Source: Bacteroidota bacterium
Lineage (GTDB): Bacteria > Bacteroidota > Bacteroidia > Chitinophagales > Chitinophagaceae
NCBI GenBank assembly: GCA_018268105.1
Contig: JAFDXG010000005.1
Location: 1 to 64,000, forward strand
DNA length: 64,000 nt
Reading direction: 5' to 3'
In this document: one piece after another, positions 27,334-36,497 of the stretch
Position numbering within the stretch: position 1 is the first letter of the stretch
Layout: the number at the start of each line of letters is the position of its first letter
Position numbers and translations under genes: made by a program
Notes under the pieces: generated by a model
Databases searched by the model: none
Told to the model about the DNA's origin: nothing
The model's input: only the letters and a program-made list of their open reading frames with translations

Positions 27334-28023
27334 ATGTTTCGAGCTTATTTATTTATCGTTTTAATTCTGTTCGCCGGCACAGCTAGTAGTTCTGCCCAGG
27401 ATACTATACCGACTCCATCATCTTCAAAAGATTCACTAAAGACAAACAGCACTATTGCATCTTCTGTTTCAAAGGTTGTAGACAGTGCAGGTAAAAAACT
27501 TTTAGAAGATACCGCATCGCATAAATGGTCACCGGCACGTAAAGCAGCCATACTTTCTGCAATACTGCCCGGTGCAGGACAGGCTTACAATAGAAAATAC
27601 TGGAAGATGCCAATTGTTTATGCTGCATTGGCGATACCTGTATATACTTTTACTGACAATCTAAAATGGTTTCAGCGAACCCGGTATGCTTATAATATTC
27701 TTGCCAGGAAAGACTCTGCCAACTTTAAAAACGTATATCCACAATTGCAACCTTTTGTGGAAGCCGGAGACCTGTCGGGACTTCAAAAATACCGTGGTGA
27801 ATTCAGAAAGAATGTTGACTATTCTGTATTAGCCTTTCTGATTTTATGGGGATTGAATGTGGTGGATGCAGCGGTAGACGGGCATTTAAAAAATTTTAAT
27901 GTCACCGATGATCTTAGCCTCCAGTTTAAACCCGGCTTTTCGCAAATGGCCAATACCGCAGGCATAAGCCTGGTACTTAATATCGGGAAAAATGCTTCCC
28001 CCCATACCAACTCTGCACATTGA
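27334..28023 (+). CDS. DUF5683 membrane protein
   Basis: A 229-residue exported protein: signal peptide about 1-22 (AQ end), a Ser/Thr/Lys-rich linker to about residue 65, then the conserved block KAAILSAILPGAGQAYNRKYWKMPIVYAAL (about 70-100) with two hydrophobic helices, a central soluble segment, and another hydrophobic helix (VLAFLILWGLNVVDAAVDGHL, about 168-188). It matches DUF5683, which in Bacteroidota lies between parB and dapB. Function is unknown; the PGAGQxYN motif is shared with membrane proteins of the DUF5683/TM2-like type. It starts 18 bases after parB. Confidence 0.85.
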   Translation: MFRAYLFIVLILFAGTASSSAQDTIPTPSSSKDSLKTNSTIASSVSKVVDSAGKKLLEDTASHKWSPARKAAILSAILPGAGQAYNRKYWKMPIVYAALAIPVYTFTDNLKWFQRTRYAYNILARKDSANFKNVYPQLQPFVEAGDLSGLQKYRGEFRKNVDYSVLAFLILWGLNVVDAAVDGHLKNFNVTDDLSLQFKPGFSQMANTAGISLVLNIGKNASPHTNSAH

Positions 28024-28029
28024 TTCTAT

Positions 28030-28037
28030 TATCTTTG
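28030..28037 (+). promoter_or_regulatory. Putative internal -7 box of dapB
   Basis: TATCTTTG, an exact TAnnTTTG, 16 bases before the dapB ATG. It suggests dapB has its own promoter besides read-through from parA. Confidence 0.45.
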
Positions 28038-28053
28038 CGCCAAAATTATACGG

Positions 28054-28770
28054 ATGAAAATAGCATTGATCGGTTACGGTAAAATGGGACACGCCATTGA
28101 AGAGATTGCTATCCAGCGCAAACACGATATCGTACTAAAGGTATCTATAGACAACCTTGAAGACAATACCATAGAAAAAATACAAAAAGCAGATGTAGCT
28201 ATAGAATTTACCGGACCCGAAAGCGCTTTCGAAAATATAAACAAATGCTTTGAGGCAGGAGTACCTGTAGTGTGTGGCTCTACAGGATGGCTTAACCGTT
28301 ATGAAGAAACTGTTTGGAACTGTAAAGAACAAAACGGTGCCTTACTATATGCAAGTAATTTCAGTATAGGTGTAAATATCTTTTTTGAAATCAATAAAAA
28401 GCTTGCCCGCCTTATGGCTTCGCAGACAGAATATAACCCTACAATAGAAGAAATACATCATACCCAGAAATTAGATGCCCCCAGCGGCACAGCCATTACT
28501 CTTGCCGAACAAATACTGGAGGTAAATGCCGTAAAGAAAAAATGGGTGTTGGACAAAAGCAGTAACCCCTCTGAGCTTCAAATCACAGCTAAAAGAATTG
28601 ATCCGGCAGCCGGCACACATATTATCAGGTACCACTCAGAGATTGACGATGTTGAAATTATGCATATAGCCCACAATCGTAAAGGCTTTGCACTCGGCGC
28701 TGTCCTCGCCGCGGAATACTTATCCGGACAGCGTGGTATATTTAGTATGCAGGATGTTTTGGGATTTTAA
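28054..28770 (+). CDS. dapB: 4-hydroxy-tetrahydrodipicolinate reductase
   Basis: NAD(P)H-dependent step of the diaminopimelate/lysine pathway, also needed for peptidoglycan. The 238 residues are the short DapB form common in Bacteroidota. The N-terminal Rossmann motif ALIGYGKMGHAIE replaces the canonical GxxGxxG with GYGKMG. EFTGPESA and CGSTGW are nucleotide contacts. The active-site block EEIHHTQKLDAPSGTAITLAEQ (about 131-152) holds the catalytic HH and Lys, and RxxxxxGTH-like binding is seen in RIDPAAGTHIIRYHSEID. It is the last gene of the parA operon here; the next gene has its own leader. Confidence 0.96.
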   Translation: MKIALIGYGKMGHAIEEIAIQRKHDIVLKVSIDNLEDNTIEKIQKADVAIEFTGPESAFENINKCFEAGVPVVCGSTGWLNRYEETVWNCKEQNGALLYASNFSIGVNIFFEINKKLARLMASQTEYNPTIEEIHHTQKLDAPSGTAITLAEQILEVNAVKKKWVLDKSSNPSELQITAKRIDPAAGTHIIRYHSEIDDVEIMHIAHNRKGFALGAVLAAEYLSGQRGIFSMQDVLGF

Positions 28771-28783
28771 AAAGGGTTTATTT

Positions 28784-28801
28784 TCATGATTTATGTCATG
28801 A
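28784..28801. promoter_or_regulatory. Direct repeat tcatga-N6-tcatga upstream of the Rrf2 gene
   Basis: Two copies of the self-complementary hexamer tcatga, 12 bases apart start to start, 59-76 bases before the regulator's ATG. The one-helical-turn spacing fits a dimeric operator, possibly autoregulatory; no independent support. Confidence 0.3.
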
Positions 28802-28859
28802 GGTAAATAAGGGGTGACTAATATTTTCGTAAAAACATTATTTCCCATTAAATTGCTAT

Positions 28860-29264
28860 ATGCTTTCCAAAAAGACTCAATACGCCTTTAAGGCACTCAT
28901 GTATATGGCCCAGGTAGAAAAAGAGGGGCCTATCCTCATTGCTGAAATTGCCCAAAAAAAAAATATCCCTATCAAATTCCTGGAAAATATCCTGCTTGAA
29001 CTTAAAAACATGGGGGTACTCGACAGCAAGAAAGGTAAAGGCGGAGGATATTTTTTTAAAGAAAGACCAAAGAATATCACACTGGCAAGTGTTATGCGTA
29101 AGCTTGACGGACCGATTGCTTTGCTACCATGCGTCAGTCTCAATTTTTATGAACCCTGCAAAAATTGTGATGAAGGCGATTGTAAACTAAGGGATACACT
29201 AATATTAGTAAGGGATGCCACTCTCAAAATACTGGAAAAAAAATCTGTAGCAGACCTGGTATAA
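28860..29264 (+). CDS. Rrf2-family transcriptional regulator with cysteine cluster
   Basis: A 134-residue winged-helix regulator. The N-terminal signature MLSKKTQYAFKALMYMA and the helix-turn-helix around IAEIAQKKNIPIKFLENILLELKNMG are typical of Rrf2. The wing KGKGGGYFF follows. Four cysteines, C91, C100, C103 and C108, could ligate an Fe-S cluster or metal; the spacing differs from IscR (CX5CX7C). Related Bacteroidota proteins regulate sulfur or redox genes, but no such gene is adjacent: downstream lies convergent lipA, a consumer of Fe-S clusters. A possible operator is noted at 28784. Confidence 0.88.
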   Translation: MLSKKTQYAFKALMYMAQVEKEGPILIAEIAQKKNIPIKFLENILLELKNMGVLDSKKGKGGGYFFKERPKNITLASVMRKLDGPIALLPCVSLNFYEPCKNCDEGDCKLRDTLILVRDATLKILEKKSVADLV

Positions 29265-29279
29265 AGTCGCCTTATGCTC

Positions 29280-30209
29280 TCAGGCATTTATCATTGCTTT
29301 TTTCCTCAGCCATTCTGCTTTACCTACTCCTTCAAAAACGTGCTTTTCACTGTGATAGGACGACCGTACCAATGGACCACTCTCTACATAGTCAAATCCC
29401 ATTTCATAACCAGCTTCTGTATACTCGGCAAATTCATCAGGATGTATAAACCTTACTACAGGCAGATGTTTTTGTGTTGGTTGCAGATATTGTCCAAGTG
29501 TAATAACATCCACATTGCTTTCCCTCAGATCACGCATGGTTTGCAATACTTCTTCTTTGGTTTCTCCCAGCCCAAGCATTAAACCCGATTTGGTACGCAT
29601 CCCGTTTTCTTTAAGGTATTTCAACACTTCCATGCTTCTCGAATATTTTGCCTGTATACGCACCTGTTTAGTCATTCTTTCCACTGTTTCTATATTATGA
29701 GACACTACTTCAGGGGCGGCTTCAATAATACGTTGTATATTTTCTTCTTCTCCTTTAAAATCCGGAATCAGGGTTTCAAGAGTTGTATCTGGTGTCAATG
29801 TTTTCACAGCTTTAATGGTATTTTGCCAGATAATGCTGCCTCCGTCTTTCAGTTCATCCCTATCCACAGAAGTAATAACAGCATGTTTCACTTTCATCAG
29901 GTAAATAGCTTCTGCTACGCGCTGAGGTTCATCCCAGTCTACAGGATCGGGTCTTCCTGTAGCCACAGCACAAAATCCGCAACTTCTTGTACAAATGTTA
30001 CCCAATATCATAAAGGTAGCCGTGCCTGCACCCCAGCATTCTCCCATATTAGGACAATTACCACTTTCACAAATAGTATGGAGCTTATGTGTATCTACTA
30101 AATTCCTTACATTCTTATAGCTTTCACCTATTGGCAATTTCACTCTCAGCCAGTCAGGTTTCTTAGTCCGTGGCATTTCCTGTTGTGTACCTGCGCATGA
30201 TCCGCTCAT
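29280..30209 (-). CDS. lipA: Lipoyl synthase
   Basis: Radical-SAM enzyme inserting sulfur into octanoyl-E2/H proteins to make lipoyl groups. The auxiliary cluster motif [12 protein letters not shown] (CX4CX5C) is near residues 47-58, and the radical-SAM motif CTRSCGFC (CxxxCxxC) near 73-80. The GLGET block and the C-terminal [10 protein letters not shown] (RSSYxA-type, supplying the Ser ligand of the auxiliary cluster) are present. Length, 309 residues, is normal. lipB is not in the window. It supplies the cofactor of complexes that use lpdA (2203). It overlaps nothing and converges with the Rrf2 gene, 15 bases away. Confidence 0.97.
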   Translation of the reverse strand: MSGSCAGTQQEMPRTKKPDWLRVKLPIGESYKNVRNLVDTHKLHTICESGNCPNMGECWGAGTATFMILGNICTRSCGFCAVATGRPDPVDWDEPQRVAEAIYLMKVKHAVITSVDRDELKDGGSIIWQNTIKAVKTLTPDTTLETLIPDFKGEEENIQRIIEAAPEVVSHNIETVERMTKQVRIQAKYSRSMEVLKYLKENGMRTKSGLMLGLGETKEEVLQTMRDLRESNVDVITLGQYLQPTQKHLPVVRFIHPDEFAEYTEAGYEMGFDYVESGPLVRSSYHSEKHVFEGVGKAEWLRKKAMINA

Positions 30210-30234
30210 AGTGTAAATTGAAGATTTCTGAATG

Positions 30235-30266
30235 CAAAAATAACCCTCTTACTTCCGTTTGCCAAA
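30235..30266 (-). promoter_or_regulatory. Bacteroidota promoter of lipA
   Basis: On the minus strand, TTTG (30263-30266) and TATTTTTG (30235-30242, exact TAnnTTTG) are separated by 20 bases. The predicted leader is about 22 bases. The promoter overlaps the end of the upstream gene at 30249-31073. Confidence 0.6.
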
Positions 30267-31073
30267 TAACAGGGAAACATAGACGTTGATAAAGAATTTT
30301 CGGGAAGGACTGTACACCATCTGGTTGATATCTTTGAAATAATATTCGGCATTTACTCCGCCTTCAATGGCAGACAAAATGGTATTAAACCTGTTATAAT
30401 CAAATCGTAAGGCTGTTTTTGCATGTAACCCCGGAACAAACTTCATCTCATTCCAGCCCTTGGACAAACCGGCGCCGCCAATAATACGCTGACTCAGAAA
30501 CAAAGCACTGTCAGGAGAATCATATTTTACAAAGCGGCTTTTATTATCCAGGTCCTGTACTTCCACATAATAAGGGCGGAGTACGCCCAAAGACAATCCA
30601 CCAGTACCAATACCATATACTGAAACGCCATTTTTATTACCCTTGCCCCCAATCAGCAATTGTTGCCCGGCAGATAATTTTAACTGGTAAAAAATATTTC
30701 TCTTACCATAAACAAATGGGTTCCCAAAAAAAATAAACCCACCTGCATCAGTAGAAATATTTTGTTTTTCTTCTTTTCGATGTTTCTTCTCATTGAGCTC
30801 TATCTGGTATATAGTGGTCCTGGTTACTGAATTGGATCTGCCATGTTCGTAAGCGATACCCCAACCATCACTATTCAGTTTAATACCAAAAGCCCCTTGT
30901 TTATTAAATGAAGGTATCCCTTCTTCTTCCAAACGTGAAAGATTCTCTTTTTTGGCTTTCCTTGCCATTTTTTTATCCTGCTTCTTTATACCCGAAGAAC
31001 CGTCGCCAGCAACCTGACTAAAACCCGACATTGTAATACTAATCATCAAAATAACTGCTACGATTTTTTTCAC
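30249..31073 (-). CDS. Exported outer-membrane beta-barrel-like protein, unknown function
   Basis: A 274-residue protein with a signal peptide (1-19, ending FSQ), a short Lys-rich linker (KKQDKKMARKAKKENL, about 30-45), then alternating hydrophobic/aromatic strands compatible with a small outer-membrane barrel: GIKLNSDGWGIAYEHG, FYQLKLSAGQQLLIGG, GIGTGGLSLGVLRPYYVEV and a C-terminal FFINVYVSLLFGKRK. I recognise the general layout but not a named family. It lies upstream of lipA on the same strand with a 39-base gap, yet lipA has its own promoter. A lipA-linked function is not implied. Confidence 0.75.
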   Translation of the reverse strand: MKKIVAVILMISITMSGFSQVAGDGSSGIKKQDKKMARKAKKENLSRLEEEGIPSFNKQGAFGIKLNSDGWGIAYEHGRSNSVTRTTIYQIELNEKKHRKEEKQNISTDAGGFIFFGNPFVYGKRNIFYQLKLSAGQQLLIGGKGNKNGVSVYGIGTGGLSLGVLRPYYVEVQDLDNKSRFVKYDSPDSALFLSQRIIGGAGLSKGWNEMKFVPGLHAKTALRFDYNRFNTILSAIEGGVNAEYYFKDINQMVYSPSRKFFINVYVSLLFGKRK

Positions 31074-31124
31074 CTGTTAAAATTTATGTGATCTTTGAAC
31101 GTAAATTTATACAAAAATAATACA

Positions 31125-31553
31125 ATGACCTCAACCGTATTATACGAAGGAAACCTGCGAACAGTTTGTACCCATCTCAAATCCGGCACTATCATTGAAA
31201 CTGATGCCCCACCAGATAATCAGGGTAAGGGAGAAAGATTTTCACCATCTGACCTCGTAGCTACCGCTCTGGCAAGTTGCATGCTCACTATCATGGGTAT
31301 TAAAGCAAGAGATATGGGAGTGAATATTGAAGGGATCAGTATTGAAGTAGAAAAGATAATGACTGGCCCACCACGCAGAATCAGTGGTATAAATTTAACA
31401 TTTCATTGTCCTGAGAATTTACAACTTAGTGAAAAGGAAAAAACAATTTTCGAAAATGCAGCAAATACCTGTCCGGTGAAATACAGTATCCATCCCGATA
31501 TAGTAGTGAATGCATTTTTCAACTGGAAGTCCACTTCGAAAAAAGTATCGTAA
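31125..31553 (+). CDS. OsmC/Ohr family peroxidase-like protein
   Basis: A 142-residue protein of the OsmC superfamily, which detoxifies organic hydroperoxides through a Cys pair. SPSDLVATALASCMLTIMGIKA (about 51-72) holds the first Cys, and ANTCPVKYSIHPDI near the C-terminus holds the second. It belongs to the YhfA/OsmC branch rather than Ohr. The ATG at 31125 is chosen over the in-frame TTG at 31095 because it restores family length and follows an AT-rich leader. It converges with the DUF2851 gene, with only 8 bases between stop codons. Confidence 0.92.
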   Translation: MTSTVLYEGNLRTVCTHLKSGTIIETDAPPDNQGKGERFSPSDLVATALASCMLTIMGIKARDMGVNIEGISIEVEKIMTGPPRRISGINLTFHCPENLQLSEKEKTIFENAANTCPVKYSIHPDIVVNAFFNWKSTSKKVS

Positions 31554-31561
31554 TCTGACTT

Positions 31562-32836
31562 CTATATACTACCCCTCAATATTGCTGCCCCTGCAGCACA
31601 TTGAAGGCAATTTTTATACAGACAATATTCCTTTGTAAGTTCAGTAAGTGCCTGTGAATCTAATGCGGAGACATTGTGTATCCCCAGTTGCTCCCACTTT
31701 CTGGTAATCCTGTTTTCTTCTGGTGCAATAGATTCCAGCCATTGCAGGGCTTTAATCTTAAATCGTAGTTCTTTGTTTACAACACCATAAGTAAATATTG
31801 CCGGCACAGCGGTATTAATAATAACATTCTGTATAATCATATTCCCGGTTATCTTAGGCCGGAATGAAGAAGGTTCATCCAGGCGGTAATGATAATGCCA
31901 GTAGTCGTTGGCTGTTACAGTAAATAGCTCCATAACTTCATTAGGGGAAGGTATCTCTTTGATTTGTGCGAAGAGATGAGAGGAACGATGTATTAGCATA
32001 GCCAGTTGAGCAAGTCGTATAGTTGGAAAATTACCTGGGCGCATCCGCAGAAAATGTACGGGTTCATGTATCGGTTTAAGTGTGTATTTTTCACGGAGAA
32101 ACCGGTATTCTTTCTGTAACATTACCGGGTAGCTTTCTGTAAAATCTGCATTTAATAAACCTGCCTGTCCAAGTAGCAAAGCTTCAATCTGATGTATCTG
32201 ATTTTTATGTTTTGCCAGTATATTTACAGGAACTGATCTTGCCATTGCCTCAAATGCTTCGGCGTTGACAGTAGCTCCAAAATTTTTTGCCAATATCCAC
32301 CAGAAAACTTCTTCCCAATGGTTATTAGTTTGCCGCAAATAGCTTTGAAAGATCAGCGACTTACGTTCCAGTCTTTCCGCTGCGAGCCTTGTTTTCCAGG
32401 CATCCCAAATAAATGCGGGCACAGTATGTGCAGTTTTTTCACAGGCAATAATGGTATGATTGTACATGAGTTCTTCATAGCGGGTAAGCAAAAATTTCGA
32501 TACCCTGTCCTGCAAAATAAGTAAAGGAATATTCCGGGCAGATTCATCAGTTCCTTTTGAATCATGTTCCCAAACTACATGCAGCATTACATTACTGTAA
32601 TTGTCATCATCTTCATGGTTATGGGATTTCCAGTCTGAACTACGTATATGCAGTTCAACATTTCCTACCCAGGAAGTAGTTCCGATTTTAATTTTCGCCT
32701 GCAAAAAATCCGGACCCTGATTGGTATTGAACAATCCCGGATGCTGAATGGTTAAAGATTCGCCGGCAGAAGTGCAAAGTGATGACTTATTAAAGTATTG
32801 CATCTGCCAAATAAACTGAAGAAGGCGTTCTGTCAT
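31562..32836 (-). CDS. DUF2851 family protein
   Basis: A 424-residue soluble protein. The N-terminal half has the family landmarks ESLTIQHPGLFNTNQGPDFLQAKIKIG and WVGNVELHIRSSDWKSHNHEDDDNYSNVMLHVVWEHD (about 28-90), a region rich in His and Asp. This part recalls restriction-endonuclease-like folds, but a nuclease role is unproven. The C-terminal part is helical and ends with CLYKNCLQCAAG, three cysteines that could bind metal. The family is common in Bacteroidota and uncharacterised. It has no operon partner; maf begins 100 bases upstream on the same strand. Confidence 0.85.
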   Translation of the reverse strand: MTERLLQFIWQMQYFNKSSLCTSAGESLTIQHPGLFNTNQGPDFLQAKIKIGTTSWVGNVELHIRSSDWKSHNHEDDDNYSNVMLHVVWEHDSKGTDESARNIPLLILQDRVSKFLLTRYEELMYNHTIIACEKTAHTVPAFIWDAWKTRLAAERLERKSLIFQSYLRQTNNHWEEVFWWILAKNFGATVNAEAFEAMARSVPVNILAKHKNQIHQIEALLLGQAGLLNADFTESYPVMLQKEYRFLREKYTLKPIHEPVHFLRMRPGNFPTIRLAQLAMLIHRSSHLFAQIKEIPSPNEVMELFTVTANDYWHYHYRLDEPSSFRPKITGNMIIQNVIINTAVPAIFTYGVVNKELRFKIKALQWLESIAPEENRITRKWEQLGIHNVSALDSQALTELTKEYCLYKNCLQCAAGAAILRGSI

Positions 32837-32937
32837 AGGTTGCTTTATAGGTTAGTAATTCAATACCAGTCAAGTTACTGCACTCAACAAATATCTCAAA
32901 ATAAAAAAGTGCAAGAGGTTTTAGATAGAATCAGGAA

Positions 32938-33522
32938 CTATCTGTTAGTCAGGTTTTCAATCATACGTATAACCTTGCTTACCGGCAATCCCATCACATT
33001 ATAAAAATCACCTGCAATCCGCTGGATACCTACAACTCCAATCCATTCCTGTATACCATAGGCCCCCGCTTTATCATAAGGTTTATATTCATCCACATAA
33101 AATTGTATTTGCTGTTGGGTCAAAGTATGAAACCATACCTCAGTAATTTCAGTAAAATATTCTTCTTTGTCGCCATTACTAAAATATACCCCGGTCATCA
33201 CTTCATGTTTTTTCCCGGAAAGCATACTAAGTATACGTATAGCATCGTCTCTGTCTGTAGGTTTACCCAGTATTTGTCCAAAACATACTACAATGGTGTC
33301 GGCAGCTAATACTGGTATTTGCTGCTCATATCTCTGATATACATCCAAAGCTTTTACAGCGACTGCTTTTTCCTTTGCTATATGCACCGGCACATCTTGT
33401 AATTCTGTATTATCCGGTATTGTTTCCTCTATAGGCGGTACAATGATATCAAAATCTATCCTTGCCCATTCCAGCAATTGTTTTCGCCGCGGAGACCCTG
33501 AAGCCAAAATTATTTTTTTCAT
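32938..33522 (-). CDS. maf: Maf family nucleoside triphosphate pyrophosphatase
   Basis: A 194-residue house-cleaning pyrophosphatase hydrolysing dTTP/UTP and modified nucleotides. IILASGSPRRKQLLEWA (3-19) is the substrate-binding signature (SxSPRR), VLAADTIVVC near 70-79 gives the catalytic Asp, GKPTDRDDA follows, and DKAGAYGIQEW near 151-161 is the DKAGAYGIQ motif that separates the dTTPase/UTPase branch from m7GTP pyrophosphatase. Its start overlaps the end of the prenyltransferase gene by 4 bases (33519-33522), indicating translational coupling. Confidence 0.95.
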   Translation of the reverse strand: MKKIILASGSPRRKQLLEWARIDFDIIVPPIEETIPDNTELQDVPVHIAKEKAVAVKALDVYQRYEQQIPVLAADTIVVCFGQILGKPTDRDDAIRILSMLSGKKHEVMTGVYFSNGDKEEYFTEITEVWFHTLTQQQIQFYVDEYKPYDKAGAYGIQEWIGVVGIQRIAGDFYNVMGLPVSKVIRMIENLTNR

Positions 33523-34478
33523 TTCACATACATTTTAAAAAACAACATAGACAATATTCCTGTTAGCATAACAAATTTCACTGCCCCGCTAAGGTAACCG
33601 AATTCGGAAACACTGGCGGCCAGGTATAACCTCCTCGTTATCCAAAGCAAGGGAATCACAATTAACAGAATGCAATATACAATGCTCCACCACCAACCCA
33701 GGTAAGCCGCATATACCAGGATACCTAATAATGCCCCTGTAAGTGCCATTAGCCAAACGCCAGCAAACATTTTTGCCACTTGTATCCCCCACACTACCGG
33801 CATTGTTTTACAACCATAACGGCCATCGCCCTCTATATCTTCCATATCTTTAATTACTTCCCTTATCAGTGAAATTACAAATGCAAAACCAGCATATAGA
33901 AAAGCAAGCCGCATGATCCTGTTGTGTATATGTGGCGTCATCATACCCGGCATATCCCAACCCTGCAAATGGTAATTAGATACATAATCTACAAAAAAGA
34001 AAACTACCAAAACTACCCAGGCCGTAAGCAATGAAATCATCAGGTTTCCCGACAACAATTTCTTTTTGAATGTGGTAGAATAAACCCAGAGCAAAAGAAC
34101 ACATATTACATTTGAAAATCCTATCAGCCAGTTGCGGGTAACAAAAGATATATAAAATCCCATAACCACACCGGCTGTAGAAAAGAGCCAGTGTAATATA
34201 ATTGCCCACCTCCGCGGAATTACTTTCTCCACTACTATACGGCCAGGCTTATTTACCATATCAATATTCAAATCAAAGTAGTCGTTGATAACATATCCGC
34301 CTGCAGCAATACAAACCGAAGATATTACCAGCAGTACAAATAAATGAAATTCATCAGCAAAAAAAACGCCGGGGTGGATAGAAGGATAAAGTATACAGAA
34401 ATAAAACAGGCATTGCGTAATGGCAATAAAAATCAGGTTGGGATACCTGATAAGTTTAAACAATGCCTTTAAATCCAT
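33519..34478 (-). CDS. UbiA-family prenyltransferase (geranylgeranylglycerol-phosphate synthase-like)
   Basis: A 319-residue polytopic membrane protein with about nine transmembrane helices. The two Asp-rich motifs are NDYFDLNIDMVNKP (about 65-78) and DMEDIEGDGRYGCKTMP (about 211-227), which coordinate Mg-diphosphate of the prenyl donor. The second motif and the preceding REVIKD follow the pattern of the UbiA subgroup annotated in Bacteroidota as geranylgeranylglycerol-phosphate geranylgeranyltransferase; menaquinone or haem-A type activities are alternatives. It is coupled to maf. A 188-base gap with a repeat remnant separates it from the gene at 34667. Confidence 0.9.
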   Translation of the reverse strand: MDLKALFKLIRYPNLIFIAITQCLFYFCILYPSIHPGVFFADEFHLFVLLVISSVCIAAGGYVINDYFDLNIDMVNKPGRIVVEKVIPRRWAIILHWLFSTAGVVMGFYISFVTRNWLIGFSNVICVLLLWVYSTTFKKKLLSGNLMISLLTAWVVLVVFFFVDYVSNYHLQGWDMPGMMTPHIHNRIMRLAFLYAGFAFVISLIREVIKDMEDIEGDGRYGCKTMPVVWGIQVAKMFAGVWLMALTGALLGILVYAAYLGWWWSIVYCILLIVIPLLWITRRLYLAASVSEFGYLSGAVKFVMLTGILSMLFFKMYVK

Positions 34479-34532
34479 CTGTATATCATTTGCTTTTTAA
34501 AAAGAACACTTCCTTTCAGAAAATGAACAGGT

Positions 34533-34544
34533 GTATTCCGGCGT
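34533..34544 (+). repeat. 12-nt match to the left end of the inverted repeat at 24563
   Basis: caggtgtattcc is identical to 24561-24572, but no complementary right arm follows. The remainder of the 34479-34666 spacer is low-complexity sequence with ctgctgaaagctgaa-type words and no gene. Confidence 0.3.
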
Positions 34545-34666
34545 GAAATTAAATGCAGATTAGTGAAAATTGAAATCATTTTGATAGATTGGGGAAGGTG
34601 CGGGGTGCAGGTTATAGGCTTTAAAGTTTGGGTTTGATGTTAAGTTGACTGCTGAAAGCTGAACCC

Positions 34667-35422
34667 TTACCTCCAATACCCACGAATCCTTTCTGTAAAA
34701 AACTCATACAATTCCGACATCTCCGGATAATTGCTTAACCACTGCAAATGCCTGTGGATAGTAAGTTTATCATTGCGGATTGCAGGTCCTGTTTGCATTA
34801 CGGCGGGACTAAACATTTTTAGCCTGGTTATTGTTTCTTCCAGCAATGGATAAAGCAGGGAAAAATCTGTCTTTTCCTTTTTACAAAAATCATTGGTGAT
34901 GGTAAGCAGGTAGTTAATAAAATTATTCACAAATACGGCCGCTATATGCAGTTTCATCCGTTCATCATCATTTGCCACAGAAACCTGGCTACTAATAGTC
35001 TTGGCAAATACAGCAATCTTCGCTATAGTTTCTTCAGTATTTCCATCAATTAGAAAAGGAACATGGGGTATGTCTGCAAGATTTGCTCTAAGGCTCTGCA
35101 ACGGGTAAAGAACACCATATCCATCCGATACATTGGCAAGTATTTCTTTCGATACTGCTCCGGCTGTATGCACTACTATACCTTTACAGTGAAATGTCTT
35201 TGCAATTTCGGGCAAAGCCGTATCGGCAACTGCTATTATATACATATCGGCCCCGGGATATATATTATCGAATGTACTGGCCTCCACTCCTGCTGAAGCA
35301 GCGAGTAGCTTTGATTTTGATATATCCCTGCCTGCAATTTGCATCAATCTGTGCGGGGTTGATCTAATCATTTTGCTTAATACGGCTGCAACATTGCCCG
35401 TTCCGATGATAACCACATTCAT
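34667..35422 (-). CDS. DUF2520 Rossmann-fold protein
   Basis: A 251-residue protein. The N-terminal NAD(P)-binding motif VVIIGTGNVAAVLSKMI is at residues 3-19, followed by YPLQSLRA (about 108-115), the DUF2520 signature. The C-terminal helical domain contains HIAAVFVNNFINYLL, the strongest conserved block of this family, which is related to 6-phosphogluconate and ketopantoate reductases. The activity is unknown. The internal Met (35422) is preferred over the ORF start at 35440 because the Rossmann strand begins directly after it. It is divergent from the alpha/beta hydrolase gene, 56 bases away. Confidence 0.87.
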   Translation of the reverse strand: MNVVIIGTGNVAAVLSKMIRSTPHRLMQIAGRDISKSKLLAASAGVEASTFDNIYPGADMYIIAVADTALPEIAKTFHCKGIVVHTAGAVSKEILANVSDGYGVLYPLQSLRANLADIPHVPFLIDGNTEETIAKIAVFAKTISSQVSVANDDERMKLHIAAVFVNNFINYLLTITNDFCKKEKTDFSLLYPLLEETITRLKMFSPAVMQTGPAIRNDKLTIHRHLQWLSNYPEMSELYEFFTERIRGYWR

Positions 35423-35478
35423 AACTGCAAAATAATACATTACAAACTGTAATTTCGTTTGATTATACCCGGTACAAC

Positions 35479-36327
35479 ATGGCAGAAAAAATTTCCAGAA
35501 AATTAGCTATGGGGATAGTGCGCAGAAAATTAAAGCTGCTTGCTGCTGTTTCCCCGCAAAAGGCTGCTGAAAAAGCTTTTACCATTTTCTGTACCCCACG
35601 CTCAAAACTCCTGAAAGGAATTACAGCTACGGAAAATAAAGCTGAAGCCTGCTCACTTAAAGTTGATGGTTACAAAATATACGGTCACCGCTGGAATAGT
35701 CGTTCGTCTAAGAAAATACTGATAGCACATGGATTTGAATCCTGTGCCAGAAATTTTGAGGGTTTCATTTCTCCCTTAGTGGCCAAAGGTTATGAAGTGA
35801 TTGCATTTGACGCTCCTGCACACGGGAATAGTGAAGGTAAAACAATCATCTTGCCATTATACATACAAACTTTAAAAGCTATTTATGAAAATTTCGGGCC
35901 TTTCGATGCATATATTGGACATTCCTTCGGGGGGCTTGCCATATCCCATCTTCTGAAAACCATCCCACATAGCAACAGTACAAAAGTGGTATTTGTGGCC
36001 CCCGCTACCGAAATAAAAACAGTAATGGAAAGGTTTTTCAGTATAATGCACCTGAATAATGAAGTAAGAAAGGCATTTGAAGAATGGAGTACCCTACAAA
36101 CCGGTATTAGGCCTGAAGATGCATCTGTTCGTAAAGCCTTGCAATATATCCATGCCAGTATATTGTGGCTGCACGACAAAGATGATGATATAACACCTTT
36201 CAGTGATGTAGAGAAAGTTCAAGGCGACAATTTCGGCAATATCACATTTGTGGTTACTCAAGGGCTTGGGCACCGGAAAATATACCGTGACCAACAGACT
36301 GTAAAACAAATAATTGACTTCCTGTAA
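35479..36327 (+). CDS. Alpha/beta-fold hydrolase
   Basis: A 282-residue cytoplasmic serine hydrolase. LIAHGFESCARNFEGF (about 77-92) forms the oxyanion loop, GHSFGGLA (about 149-156) holds the nucleophile Ser, LHDKDDDITPFSDVE (about 230-244) the acid Asp, and GLGHRKIYRD near the C-terminus the catalytic His. The first 60 residues are basic and lie outside the core fold. The substrate cannot be predicted from motifs. It is monocistronic, and topA follows after 170 bases of AT-rich sequence with no other feature I can support. Confidence 0.88.
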   Translation: MAEKISRKLAMGIVRRKLKLLAAVSPQKAAEKAFTIFCTPRSKLLKGITATENKAEACSLKVDGYKIYGHRWNSRSSKKILIAHGFESCARNFEGFISPLVAKGYEVIAFDAPAHGNSEGKTIILPLYIQTLKAIYENFGPFDAYIGHSFGGLAISHLLKTIPHSNSTKVVFVAPATEIKTVMERFFSIMHLNNEVRKAFEEWSTLQTGIRPEDASVRKALQYIHASILWLHDKDDDITPFSDVEKVQGDNFGNITFVVTQGLGHRKIYRDQQTVKQIIDFL

Positions 36328-36497
36328 TCCTTCCATTTTTTTGTTTGTAAAAGGTTTACCCTAATATTGCAGCAATTTATACGGGAAATATCCTGTTAAA
36401 ATAATCATAAGAACATTGGTTAATATACGTTTTGAACATAATATTTATAAAAGGTTAGCCGCTAATTTTTTTATGATTGCGGCATTTAAGTAACACA

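Noticed and set aside
25400..27400. A parS site near parAB
   Set aside because: No sequence close to tgtttcacgtgaaaca was found; the nearest, around 27327, lacks the palindrome.
29274..29582. Plus-strand ORF of 102 codons
   Set aside because: It is antisense to the C-terminal part of lipA, whose motifs are certain.
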